Shown: piece by piece, positions 35,885-43,724 of the stretch
Layout: the number at the start of each line of letters is the position of its first letter
How positions within the stretch are numbered: position 1 is the stretch's first letter
NCBI GenBank assembly: GCA_016742255.1
Contig: JACVCB010000029.1
Location: forward strand, 1 to 44,123
Source: Leptospira sp.
Lineage (GTDB): Bacteria; Spirochaetota; Leptospiria; Leptospirales; Leptospiraceae
DNA length: 44,123 bases
Reading direction: 5' to 3'
Notes under the pieces: model-generated
Seen by the model: the letters and a program-made list of their open reading frames with translations, nothing else
The model's database searches: none
Told to the model about the DNA's origin: nothing
Translations under genes and position numbers: made by a program

Positions 35885-36029
35885 GATTTCTCAGGTAGTT
35901 TTGTCATGAAACCAGCGACAATGGCAAAATTATGTTAAAATTTTGTCTAAATTGGTCAAAAAAATTCTTGTCAATCTTTTGCCAAACTTATACAACAAGA
36001 GAAACATCAAACGGGAATAGGAAAATACC

Positions 36030-36836
36030 ATGCGAACTCTCCTCACAGCCATCACAACTTTGCTCCTAGCAGGGTCACTCAGCGCACAAACTTACACTGT
36101 GTTCATACACGGAAAATCAGACAAAAACCATAACGGTGTGGGAACCACTGATGTGAACGGGTATTGGGGTTCTTCTGTGAATTCCGTAGGCGGAACTCGC
36201 ATTTTCATTGGATACGATGGAACAACTGATCCTAGATCCTACGGTTCTTCTCGTGCCCAAACAAATATTTCCACAGGACTTACTAACTATTGCAAAGGGG
36301 CAAACTCTTGCAAAATCGTATGCCACTCGGCTGGATGTTATGCAATTGAATATTGGTTATCTAATTTAGGTTCTACTGCTTCTTCGAAAGGTTTTAACCT
36401 CACAAAAGTGACTGCACTTGCTGCTGCCTCTGGCGGATCGGAACTTGCAAACGCATTGAACGGAATCACTTTCGGTTTTGGTGGAAATGCAATGGACAAA
36501 TCACTCATCGTAACAACTGCTCGTGGTGCATTTAACCATAATAATACGGCTGGTGTTGCAGTGAATCATGTCCCTGGTTACAAAGGTATGTTCGGAGCTT
36601 CTGCCATCCTTCCTGGTGAAGATGATTACGCTGTTGCTTACCACTCTTCTTGTGGTTACAACCGTGCAGGTGGTTTAAACAAATGCCAATCTTCTCTTAC
36701 ACAATATGAAGGATTATGGCCATTTGGTTCGAACAAAACATATAACCAATACAGTGGTCACTACCGTGCACCTTCAGTTTCTTCCACTGGATTGTATCTA
36801 GACCATGGTCAGATCAAAACAGAAGGTTGGAGATAA
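36030..36836 (+). CDS. Secreted alpha/beta-hydrolase-like protein, tandem paralog 1
   Basis: 268 residues. A signal peptide (MRTLLTAITTLLLAGSLSAQ) leads to a fold that resembles a lipase: TVFIHGKSDKNHNG at the start (H-G oxyanion region), and VCHSAGCYAIE as the nucleophile elbow, with Cys in place of the usual first Gly of GxSxG. A late LDHGQIKTEGWR holds a candidate catalytic His. Six cysteines are shared with the second copy (in NYC, NSC, IVC, AGC, SSC, NKC) and suggest disulfides. RBS AGGA lies 9 bases before the ATG. Closely related to the gene that follows. Confidence 0.75.
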   Translation: MRTLLTAITTLLLAGSLSAQTYTVFIHGKSDKNHNGVGTTDVNGYWGSSVNSVGGTRIFIGYDGTTDPRSYGSSRAQTNISTGLTNYCKGANSCKIVCHSAGCYAIEYWLSNLGSTASSKGFNLTKVTALAAASGGSELANALNGITFGFGGNAMDKSLIVTTARGAFNHNNTAGVAVNHVPGYKGMFGASAILPGEDDYAVAYHSSCGYNRAGGLNKCQSSLTQYEGLWPFGSNKTYNQYSGHYRAPSVSSTGLYLDHGQIKTEGWR

Positions 36837-36875
36837 ATTTAGGAATCATTGATAGAAAGGAAAAGGAAAAAAGAG

Positions 36876-37658
36876 ATGCGTAGCTCAATCACAACAATAC
36901 TTGCGTTCCTCGTTGCAGGATCGCTTAGTGCACAAACCTATACCGTGTTCATTCACGGTAAATCGGACAAAAACCACAATGGGGTGGGAACAACAGACGT
37001 AAATTCGTACTGGGGAACCTCTGCGAATACTGTTTCTGGATCCAAAATTTTCATCGGATATGATGGAACTTCTGACCCAAGAACATACGGATCTGCTCGC
37101 GCACAAACTAACATTTCCACAGGACTTACGAACTATTGCAAAGGGGCAAACTCTTGCAAAATCGTATGCCACTCTGCGGGCTGTTATGCGATTGAGTTTT
37201 GGTTGGCAAATTTGGGATCCACTGCGTCCTCTAAAGGTTTCAATCTTACAAAAGTAACTGCTCTCGCAGCTGCTTCTGGTGGATCGGAACTGGCATCAGC
37301 TCTCAACGGTGCTACATTCGGCTTTGGTGGAAACGCAATGGACAAATCTCTCATCGTATCCACAGCGCGTGGTGCGTTTAACCATAACAATACGGCTGGA
37401 ATTCAGATCCACCATGTACCAGGTTACAAAGGTGCATTTGGACCTTCTGCAATCCTTCCTGGAGAAGATGACTATGCAGTTGCATACCATTCTTCTTGTG
37501 GATACAACCGTGCTGGTGGTCTTGACAAATGCCAATCTTCTATCGTTAGCGGTAGCACTACTTATACACAATACACTGGACACCTTAGAGCACCGTCTCT
37601 AACTGCAACTGGTTTGTATAAGAATCATAGTGAGATCAAAAACGAAGGAACTAGATAA
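36876..37658 (+). CDS. Secreted alpha/beta-hydrolase-like protein, tandem paralog 2
   Basis: 260 residues. A close copy of the preceding gene: signal peptide MRSSITTILAFLVAGSLSAQ, then TVFIHGKSDKNHNG, VCHSAGCYAIE and the six shared cysteines. The C-terminal part is different in length (SSIVSGSTTYTQYTGH) and ends EIKNEGTR. The listed start is ATG at 36876, preceded by AAAGGAAAA; the frame also opens at a TTG at 36849, which would add nine basic residues that do not fit a signal peptide. It follows copy 1 after 39 bases, so both are probably cotranscribed. Confidence 0.75.
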   Translation: MRSSITTILAFLVAGSLSAQTYTVFIHGKSDKNHNGVGTTDVNSYWGTSANTVSGSKIFIGYDGTSDPRTYGSARAQTNISTGLTNYCKGANSCKIVCHSAGCYAIEFWLANLGSTASSKGFNLTKVTALAAASGGSELASALNGATFGFGGNAMDKSLIVSTARGAFNHNNTAGIQIHHVPGYKGAFGPSAILPGEDDYAVAYHSSCGYNRAGGLDKCQSSIVSGSTTYTQYTGHLRAPSLTATGLYKNHSEIKNEGTR

Positions 37659-37668
37659 TTGTAGGAAC

Positions 37669-37699
37669 AAAAAACCCAACCATTTTAAATGTTGGGTTT
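37669..37699 (-). terminator. Rho-independent terminator for the RND operon
   Basis: A stem AAACCCAAC (37672-37680) / GTTGGGTTT (37691-37699) with an inner ATTT/AAAT pairing; the A run before it becomes a T tract on the minus strand. It lies 60 bases after the stop of the RND gene. Confidence 0.75.
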
Positions 37700-37707
37700 A
37701 GATTCAA

Positions 37708-37737
37708 AAGCTGAAGGGGAACCTTCAGCTTTTTTTT
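37708..37737 (+). terminator. Rho-independent terminator for the tandem hydrolases
   Basis: A perfect 10-bp stem AAGCTGAAGG (37708-37717) / CCTTCAGCTT (37722-37731) with loop GGAA and a following T run. It closes the plus-strand transcript that ends at 37658; on the minus strand it has only a short T tract. Confidence 0.9.
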
Positions 37738-37761
37738 ATTTAATTGGAGTTTCTAATTTGA

Positions 37762-40700
37762 TTAACCGTGTTTGATCACTCCTTGTCTTGACCTACCAAT
37801 GAACCAATAGTATAACACTGGCACTGCAAATCGGCTTAGAACTGTGGCTGCAATTTCACCAAACATCAGTGAGATGGCAAGACCTTGGAAAATTGGATCA
37901 AATAACATCACAAAAGAACCTACAACAACCGCTGAGGCTGTTAGTAACATAGGTCGAAACCTAACGACTCCTGCATGGACTACCGCTTCTTTTAACTCGA
38001 CTCCTTTTTTAATCTCTCCTTCGATGAAATCTACGAGGATGATTGAGTTTCGGACTATAATCCCAGCTCCTGCGATAAATCCAATCATGGATGTTGCTGT
38101 GAAATAAGCACCCATCACCCAGTGACCAGGCAAAATTCCAATGAGTGAAATAGGAATTGGTGCCATGATGACAAGAGGCACTGTATAACTTTTAAACCAT
38201 CCAAGCACAAGAACATAGATGAGTAATATTACGACAGCAAAGGCACCACCTAAGTCACGGAATACTTCGTATGTAATGAACCATTCTCCGTCCCATTTGA
38301 TGACAGGTTTTGTTGTGTTCCAAGGGACATCTGCTGTTTGTGTTTCATATTGAATTTTTGGGGCAAGTTTTAACATCCCATACACAGGAGCTTCTTCTTC
38401 ACCAGAAAGTTCACTCATCACATAATTCACAGGTTTTAAGTTTTTACGAAAGAGAGCTCTGTCTTCTTCTAAGTAAGGATTTCCTAGGACTCTTTCAGAA
38501 GAAACAACTCCCGATTCCATTGACATGATGTTTTGGTTTTGGAAAGGAGATTTTGAACTACGAACATTTTGTTTCATCGAGAGGTTGATGGAAACTTCTT
38601 CCGGTTCTTTTGCCGTCGCCAAACTAACAATTGGTGATTCTGAAAAAAGTAAAGAACCTGTATAGGCAAGTGCAGAAGTTTTGATTCCATATAGTCCTGA
38701 TTTATCAAAATCAATTGGATAAACCATCTTGGGTCTTCCATTTCGGAGTGAAGTATCCAAATCGACTACACTTGGTTCTTCTTTGAAAATATTGTATATC
38801 TCCTCAGCTACTTTTTTCCTCTCAGAAACGTTTGGACCATACACTTCTGCTACCATCGTTGCCATCACTGGAGGCCCTGGAGGGATTTCTAAAACTTTTG
38901 TCACTGCATTATTTTTTTCACCAAAGGACTTAATCTCTCCTCTTAGTGATTCGATGATTTCGTGACTTGAAGCTTTACGATCATTTTTATTCTTTAAGAT
39001 GATTTGCAGGTCATTCATCGAATCTAAATTTCGAAGGAATGAATGTTTCACCATCCCAGAGAATGAAAATGGAGCTGCTTCTCCACCAAAGATTTGTATC
39101 TTTTCTACATTCGGATTTTGTAATAGTGTCTTTGCTAAACCTTCCGATTGGGACATACTCTGTGTTAAAGTTGTCTTAGGTTCATAATCGATTAGAACTT
39201 GGAATTCTTCTTTATTATCAAAAGGTAACATTTTGACTTTTACCCATTTGAAAGCTACAAAAGCCATGGAAACAACTAATAATCCAATGGTAATGGCTCC
39301 AAAGAGACTTGCATTTTTCTTTGTACCTAACAACCAATTAGTGAATCTGATGTAAAGTTGGTCTAATTTGGAAACTTTATGACCCACTTCTTTATCAGAA
39401 TGAGTATGTGATTCTTTTAATAATCTAACAGATGCCCAAGGAGTGATGACAAATGCAACTATCAAAGATAATATCATCGCAAGACTTGCACCCACAGGGA
39501 TCGGTTTCATATAAGGACCCATAAGTCCTCTTACAAAGGCCATAGGTAAAATAGCAGCAATCACTGTAAAGGTAGCAAGGATGGTAGGGTTTCCCACTTC
39601 TGATACGGCAATGAGTGTTGCTCGGATGATACCTAGTTTCGGATTTTCTTCCAAATGGCGTTCGATGTTTTCCACAACAACGATAGCATCATCAACCAAA
39701 ATCCCAATGGAAAAAATCAGTGCAAATAGTGTAACACGGTTTAGAGTATACCCAAGAAAGTAATAAATGGCAAGTGTGAGCGCAAGTGTAACAGGGATTG
39801 CTATTGCAACAACAAGTGCTGATCTCCATCCCATCCATAGTGCGATGAGAATTGTTACTGAAATCGTTGCTATCAACAAATGTTCGATCAGTTCATGGGA
39901 TTTATCTTCTGCGGTACTTCCGTAATCTCGAATGATGCTAAGACTAATTTCTTTTGGTAAATCTTTTTGGAATAATTCTGCTCTTTCAATTAAGTCTTTG
40001 GATAAATTGACAACGTTTGTTCCTTTCCGTTTCGCAAATACAATCGTTACTGCATTTCGTTTGGATTCACCAAGTGATTTGTCATACAAAACAGAAGACC
40101 TTGTTCTTTCTTCCGGCCCCTCTTCCACTTGGGCTAAATCCTGAATGCGCACGACTCTTCCACCACGTTGGGCAACAGGTAATCGTTTTACATCCGCAAT
40201 ATTTCTAAGCACACCCCCAACTTCCATATCGACAACAGATTCCGATGACCAATTTTTCCCGGCTGGGATCAATGCATCATTTTGTTTTAAACTCTCTGCT
40301 ACTTCAATGGCTGTAACACCAAATCGACTTAATAAACTAGGGTCAACTTTTACTCGAACTGTTTTCTTCAATCCACCCAACATTTGCACACTTGCCAAGT
40401 CTGGTGTTGAAGACAATTCTCTTGCTAAAGGACCAACCTTTTGTCTTAATTCATAATCATTTAAAGATTCTGAACTAAAACTGAGAGCTAGGAAGGGAAC
40501 GTCATCAATTGAATAAGATTTTACAATCGGAGGCAAAGTATTTTTCGGTAATACAGTTTTTGCCTCCATCAATTTATGATGGATTTTTACGAGTGATGGT
40601 TCAATTGGTTCGCCTACTTTAAATCGAACAGTGATATAACTTCCATGCCACTTACTAGTGGAGTAGATATATTCAACACCTTCAAGTCCCCAAACGGCAC

Positions 40701-40938
40701 GTTCCACAGGTTCCGTAACTTTCCTTTCCGTTTCTTCTGGTGAAAATCCAGGACTTGGAATTTGGATGTCAATCATTGGAACCGAAATCTGTGGTTCTTC
40801 TTCTTTTGGGGTTAAGTATACAGCAAATAAACCTAATACCAAGCTTGCAATCGCTATGACAGGAGTTAACCTTGAATGTAAAAATGTTTCTGCAAGTTTC
40901 CCTGCAAATCCAGCCCTAATTTCTTCCAATGGATTCAT
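37762..40938 (-). CDS. RND-family efflux permease (AcrB/HAE-like)
   Basis: 1058 residues, normal for an RND pump. Twelve membrane segments with the TM4 motif GILVDDAIVVVENIERH, which carries the two Asp of the proton relay and fits the drug/lipophile-type branch rather than the metal-type CzcA (GAAVDGAVV). The two large periplasmic loops are present. The opening loop has VPMIDIQIPSPGFSPEETERKVTEPVE. It uses proton import to push substrates into a TolC channel. The start overlaps the end of the tolC-like gene by 23 bases. No periplasmic adaptor (MFP) gene is present in the operon; one must be elsewhere, or the pump works in another way. Confidence 0.93.
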   Translation of the reverse strand: MNPLEEIRAGFAGKLAETFLHSRLTPVIAIASLVLGLFAVYLTPKEEEPQISVPMIDIQIPSPGFSPEETERKVTEPVERAVWGLEGVEYIYSTSKWHGSYITVRFKVGEPIEPSLVKIHHKLMEAKTVLPKNTLPPIVKSYSIDDVPFLALSFSSESLNDYELRQKVGPLARELSSTPDLASVQMLGGLKKTVRVKVDPSLLSRFGVTAIEVAESLKQNDALIPAGKNWSSESVVDMEVGGVLRNIADVKRLPVAQRGGRVVRIQDLAQVEEGPEERTRSSVLYDKSLGESKRNAVTIVFAKRKGTNVVNLSKDLIERAELFQKDLPKEISLSIIRDYGSTAEDKSHELIEHLLIATISVTILIALWMGWRSALVVAIAIPVTLALTLAIYYFLGYTLNRVTLFALIFSIGILVDDAIVVVENIERHLEENPKLGIIRATLIAVSEVGNPTILATFTVIAAILPMAFVRGLMGPYMKPIPVGASLAMILSLIVAFVITPWASVRLLKESHTHSDKEVGHKVSKLDQLYIRFTNWLLGTKKNASLFGAITIGLLVVSMAFVAFKWVKVKMLPFDNKEEFQVLIDYEPKTTLTQSMSQSEGLAKTLLQNPNVEKIQIFGGEAAPFSFSGMVKHSFLRNLDSMNDLQIILKNKNDRKASSHEIIESLRGEIKSFGEKNNAVTKVLEIPPGPPVMATMVAEVYGPNVSERKKVAEEIYNIFKEEPSVVDLDTSLRNGRPKMVYPIDFDKSGLYGIKTSALAYTGSLLFSESPIVSLATAKEPEEVSINLSMKQNVRSSKSPFQNQNIMSMESGVVSSERVLGNPYLEEDRALFRKNLKPVNYVMSELSGEEEAPVYGMLKLAPKIQYETQTADVPWNTTKPVIKWDGEWFITYEVFRDLGGAFAVVILLIYVLVLGWFKSYTVPLVIMAPIPISLIGILPGHWVMGAYFTATSMIGFIAGAGIIVRNSIILVDFIEGEIKKGVELKEAVVHAGVVRFRPMLLTASAVVVGSFVMLFDPIFQGLAISLMFGEIAATVLSRFAVPVLYYWFIGRSRQGVIKHG

Positions 40939-42328
40939 TTGTGTCTTCCTTTTTTGAAAATATCGATACTTCTGTTCTCACTTGTAAAAGAGCAATTTCG
41001 GTCTCCATTAAAACTCGAGATAAATCTAATGATTTGTTTAGAGTCTCTGCAAATTGCATAGCATTGATTGCTCCACTTTGGAATAATCTTTGCATATTGA
41101 TCACTTGTTCTTCTTGGAATTTCATTGACTCTCTTATGAGTTCCAAAGTTTCTTTGAGTGAAATCTCTTTTTGAATTAATGATTTTACGTGAGTCTCTTC
41201 TTCTTTTGTTTTTTCTTCTATTTTTTTGAGAGCAGCTTCAGCATTTAACTTAGATTCTTCCACAACTCCCATATCTTTTGGATTGTATAGATTCATTTGA
41301 AGATACACACCTGCTTGGTATGCATTTGCTATATTACGACTGCCCTGGTATCCGTAAGCTTCGGAATAGGCTCCGATTTTTGGTAAAAACTTAGCCATCT
41401 CCATTTCTGCTTTCAGTTTTTCACCTTCTGCATACTTGATTTGTGCGTTCATCTGATTGGATCTTTCATATCCAACCGGTCGTTTAAAATAAGTATCCAA
41501 GAAGACATTAAGGTCAGATTCGACAATTTCCAAATCAGTTGCTGGCATATCGGATAAAACATATAAAGTATCTTTATAGTCTTTGATTTGTAACTCAGAT
41601 TGTTTTTCCAAAACAGAGATTTGGTTTTTGATCGATTTTAATGCAAGGTATCCTGCATAACCAACAGGGTTTCCTTTATTGCCTAAGGAATAATTAGATT
41701 GGAATCGACTCTCAATTTTTTTGATTTGTTCGAGTCTTTTTTGATACTCATATAAACTTTGAATGGCACGGTAATAAAATCCAGCTTGAGCAAACTCTCT
41801 ATCTCGGATTGCTAACCATTCAAATTTTAAACCCGTACTTCTTTTTTCATTCATTGCAGCAAAAGTTTTACCTGATCCACCTTCATATAGTGGCAAATCC
41901 ATTCCAAGAGTTCCTCTAGAATATTGGTGGTTACCTGGATTATTTAATGTATCTTTTGCAAAAAGATTCATAGTATCTGGGTTTAAAGTTGTGTAAGGTT
42001 GGTTATTTGAATCTAGGAAATTACCCGGTCGATAACGAGTGGATGCAGTTGAAAAATCAGCATCTGTTGCACTCCTTTGGCTTAATTTACCCATAAAGTT
42101 AAGAGTAGGATCGTTTGTTTGAAAAGTTCTAAGATCAGCATAAACCCTAGGTAACCAGTGTTTGTCGGATCTGTCCTTTGCAATTTCACCAGCTTTCCAC
42201 TCCAAATATTTGGATTTTCTTGCTGATGAATTTTCTTCGATTCGTTTCCAGAGTTCACTAAACCCGACTCCTTCAGCAGAAAGATAAATCGGCGTGATCA
42301 AAAGCAGAAAGCTAGTGAAAAGTTTCAT
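40916..42328 (-). CDS. TolC-family outer membrane efflux protein
   Basis: 470 residues with a signal peptide (MKLFTSFLLLITPIYLSA). The long helical hairpins of the TolC fold are visible in two repeats, including ERSNQMNAQIKYAEGEKLKAEMEMAKFLPKIGAYSEAYGYQG and the closing QEEQVINMQRLFQSGAINAMQFAETLNKSLDLSRVLMETEIALLQVRTEVSIF. The protein forms the outer-membrane exit duct for an RND pump. It begins 4 bases after the stop of the DUF2892 gene and overlaps the RND gene by 23 bases, which implies coupled translation of all three. Confidence 0.9.
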   Translation of the reverse strand: MKLFTSFLLLITPIYLSAEGVGFSELWKRIEENSSARKSKYLEWKAGEIAKDRSDKHWLPRVYADLRTFQTNDPTLNFMGKLSQRSATDADFSTASTRYRPGNFLDSNNQPYTTLNPDTMNLFAKDTLNNPGNHQYSRGTLGMDLPLYEGGSGKTFAAMNEKRSTGLKFEWLAIRDREFAQAGFYYRAIQSLYEYQKRLEQIKKIESRFQSNYSLGNKGNPVGYAGYLALKSIKNQISVLEKQSELQIKDYKDTLYVLSDMPATDLEIVESDLNVFLDTYFKRPVGYERSNQMNAQIKYAEGEKLKAEMEMAKFLPKIGAYSEAYGYQGSRNIANAYQAGVYLQMNLYNPKDMGVVEESKLNAEAALKKIEEKTKEEETHVKSLIQKEISLKETLELIRESMKFQEEQVINMQRLFQSGAINAMQFAETLNKSLDLSRVLMETEIALLQVRTEVSIFSKKEDTNESIGRN

Positions 42329-42332
42329 TGGT

Positions 42333-42557
42333 TTAATCCTTAACCTTTGGCTCTACACCAAGTTTGTTCAAAAGAATCGCCATTGGGCAAAAACCGATGG
42401 TTGAAAAAACAACCAAGTTCATTCCGACAAGTAAGTTCAAGAGGAACCACCAAGGTGAAACATATGTTCCAAGAGAAACACCTACTAAACTAAAAACTCC
42501 AGCGATGAGAAATACCAATCGCTCCAAATACCATGTTTTTGTTGAAGCCAAGAACAT
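42333..42557 (-). CDS. DUF2892-type small membrane protein
   Basis: 74 residues with two membrane segments (RLVFLIAGVFSLVGVSLGTYV and WFLLNLLVGMNLVVFSTIGFCPMAILLNKLGV). GFCPMA and the helical-hairpin layout match the DUF2892 family (as in the membrane part of YgaP-type proteins), which is often found near sulfur-transfer or rhodanese genes. The start at 42557 is chosen because AGGGGG lies 7 bases upstream; the ATG at 42563 is only 1 base from it. First gene of the DUF2892-tolC-RND operon, with the operator at 42592-42613 ahead. Confidence 0.85.
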   Translation of the reverse strand: MFLASTKTWYLERLVFLIAGVFSLVGVSLGTYVSPWWFLLNLLVGMNLVVFSTIGFCPMAILLNKLGVEPKVKD

Positions 42558-42591
42558 TACCATACCCCCTATAGTATATAACCTAAATACA

Positions 42592-42619
42592 GATATACCC
42601 GGCGGGGTATATCTGGCAA
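42592..42619 (-). promoter_or_regulatory. CsoR/CstR-type operator within the promoter of the RND operon
   Basis: A perfect inverted repeat with 9-bp arms (GATATACCC at 42592-42600, GGGTATATC at 42605-42613) and a GGCG centre, holding the CsoR-family core ATACCC-N4-GGGTAT. On the minus strand a TTGCCA (42614-42619) and a TATATC (42592-42597) 16 bases apart form a plausible promoter, so a bound regulator would cover the space between the two boxes. A weaker half-site (ATACCCCC, 42572-42579) overlaps the ribosome binding site of the first gene. Confidence 0.8.
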
Positions 42620-42658
42620 GTATTTTTTACATGGGAATTTTAAAGAGGGATGGGAAGA

Positions 42659-42925
42659 TTAAAGGGAAAAGGCAGCGGAAATGGCTTTTTTTACGTCTGT
42701 TTCGATGTTTTGAGTGGACTTCTTTTCTTTGAAACAGGTATCCATATATTCATGGATATAAGCTTCACCGAACTTTTTCATGGCTTGGTGGGCAGCTTTT
42801 AGGAGTAGGATCGCTTTTTCACAGTCCTGTTCTTCTGTTACGATGGTATTTTTGATCGCCTCCAGCTGCCCTTGGATACGATTGATGCGATGGATGAGTT
42901 TGGTTTGGTTTTCGGAAAGGCTCAT
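42659..42925 (-). CDS. CsoR/FrmR/CstR-family transcriptional repressor, CstR-like cysteines
   Basis: 88 residues from the ATG at 42925 (MSLSENQTKLIHRINRIQGQ); the frame opens further upstream, but that part contains the operator. The helical DUF156 fold is clear (RINRIQGQLEAIKNTIVTEEQDCEKAILLLKAAHQAM). Copper sensors use C-H-C (spacing 25 and 4). Here C35 and C64 match, but the His position holds Tyr60, and a His57 lies elsewhere. This C-x-C pattern is that of CstR, a persulfide sensor, so a reactive-sulfur signal is inferred. Copper or other thiol stress remain possible. Confidence 0.85.
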   Translation of the reverse strand: MSLSENQTKLIHRINRIQGQLEAIKNTIVTEEQDCEKAILLLKAAHQAMKKFGEAYIHEYMDTCFKEKKSTQNIETDVKKAISAAFSL

Positions 42926-42931
42926 ACCTAC

Positions 42932-42947
42932 ATACCCAGCAGGGTAT
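42932..42947. promoter_or_regulatory. CsoR/CstR-type operator between regulator and methyltransferase
   Basis: ATACCC (42932-42937) and GGGTAT (42942-42947) around AGCA, the same core as the operator at 42592-42613. It lies 6 bases before the regulator's start codon and 21 bases before the methyltransferase ATG, so it could control both. Autoregulation of the repressor is the simple reading. Confidence 0.8.
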
Positions 42948-42968
42948 ACCAAAGTTTCAAGTAAAAAA

Positions 42969-43724
42969 ATGACCCCCTTCCCATTTTCAAAATTACCCAT
43001 TACAGATCTACCCCAATCATCACCCTACTACGTTTCCAATTTTGGCTATTGGTTTGGAGTCACAGAGTACAACCAAGCAGGGATTCAATTTGTATCAGAA
43101 TTTGCAAAACAATGTGGGCTTACAAAAAATTCCTCCATATTGGAAGTTGGATCGGGCCTTGGGGGGAGTTTACTCTATTGGAAACACTTTTTTCTTGCGA
43201 AGAAACTTGCTGCAATCAATTTACCAGGAGAACAGTCAGACTTCGCAAAACAGTTATTTAATGATAATGGAGTTAAGGTAGATCCTTTTATCGAAGCAGG
43301 ATGGGAAAAAATAAAAACTCTTCCCGCAAACACATTTGATTTTGTTTTTTCTGTGGATGCTGCCTATCATTTTGACAATATAGAAGAGTTTTATCGCCAG
43401 GCCTTCCGAGTTTTAAAACCGGGAGGAAAGTTAGTTCTCAACATATTCCATTCTGACAAAAAAGTAAACATATCATTTCCCATCTTATTAAAATTATTCC
43501 TGATTCCACCTAACCAAATCAAAACCCCGATTGAAACAAAACATGAATTAGAAACCATAGGCTTTAGGATCGAAAAACAATTCGATTGGACGATACCAGT
43601 CATCAATGGGTTTATACAAAATTCCAAACAAATGAAATTCTCACTTCGTCTGTTTGGCATTGTCTTACAAAAAATCACAAAATTTTTCGGTCTTACTTAC
43701 CACTACTATGTAATAAAAAAATGA
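42969..43724 (+). CDS. Class I SAM-dependent methyltransferase
   Basis: 251 residues from the ATG at 42969 (MTPFPFSKLPITDLPQ); a longer frame would run back through the regulator gene and the operator. SAM-binding motif I is SSILEVGSGLGGSLLYW, motif II region AAINLPGEQSDFAKQLF, and motif IV TFDFVFSVDAAYHFDNIEEFYRQAFRVLKPGGKL. The YHF pattern and the following RVLKPGG resemble methyltransferases acting on small molecules or lipids. It is divergent from the CsoR/CstR-type regulator, with an operator between, and convergent with the flavin oxidoreductase that follows. Confidence 0.87.
   Translation: MTPFPFSKLPITDLPQSSPYYVSNFGYWFGVTEYNQAGIQFVSEFAKQCGLTKNSSILEVGSGLGGSLLYWKHFFLAKKLAAINLPGEQSDFAKQLFNDNGVKVDPFIEAGWEKIKTLPANTFDFVFSVDAAYHFDNIEEFYRQAFRVLKPGGKLVLNIFHSDKKVNISFPILLKLFLIPPNQIKTPIETKHELETIGFRIEKQFDWTIPVINGFIQNSKQMKFSLRLFGIVLQKITKFFGLTYHYYVIKK

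Noticed and set aside
42780..42968. Longer N-terminus of the methyltransferase
   Set aside because: It would run antisense through the CsoR/CstR-type gene and the operator; the ATG at 42969 fits the family.
42926..43000. Longer N-terminus of the CsoR/CstR-type regulator
   Set aside because: The extra part contains the palindromic operator and the divergent start codon.
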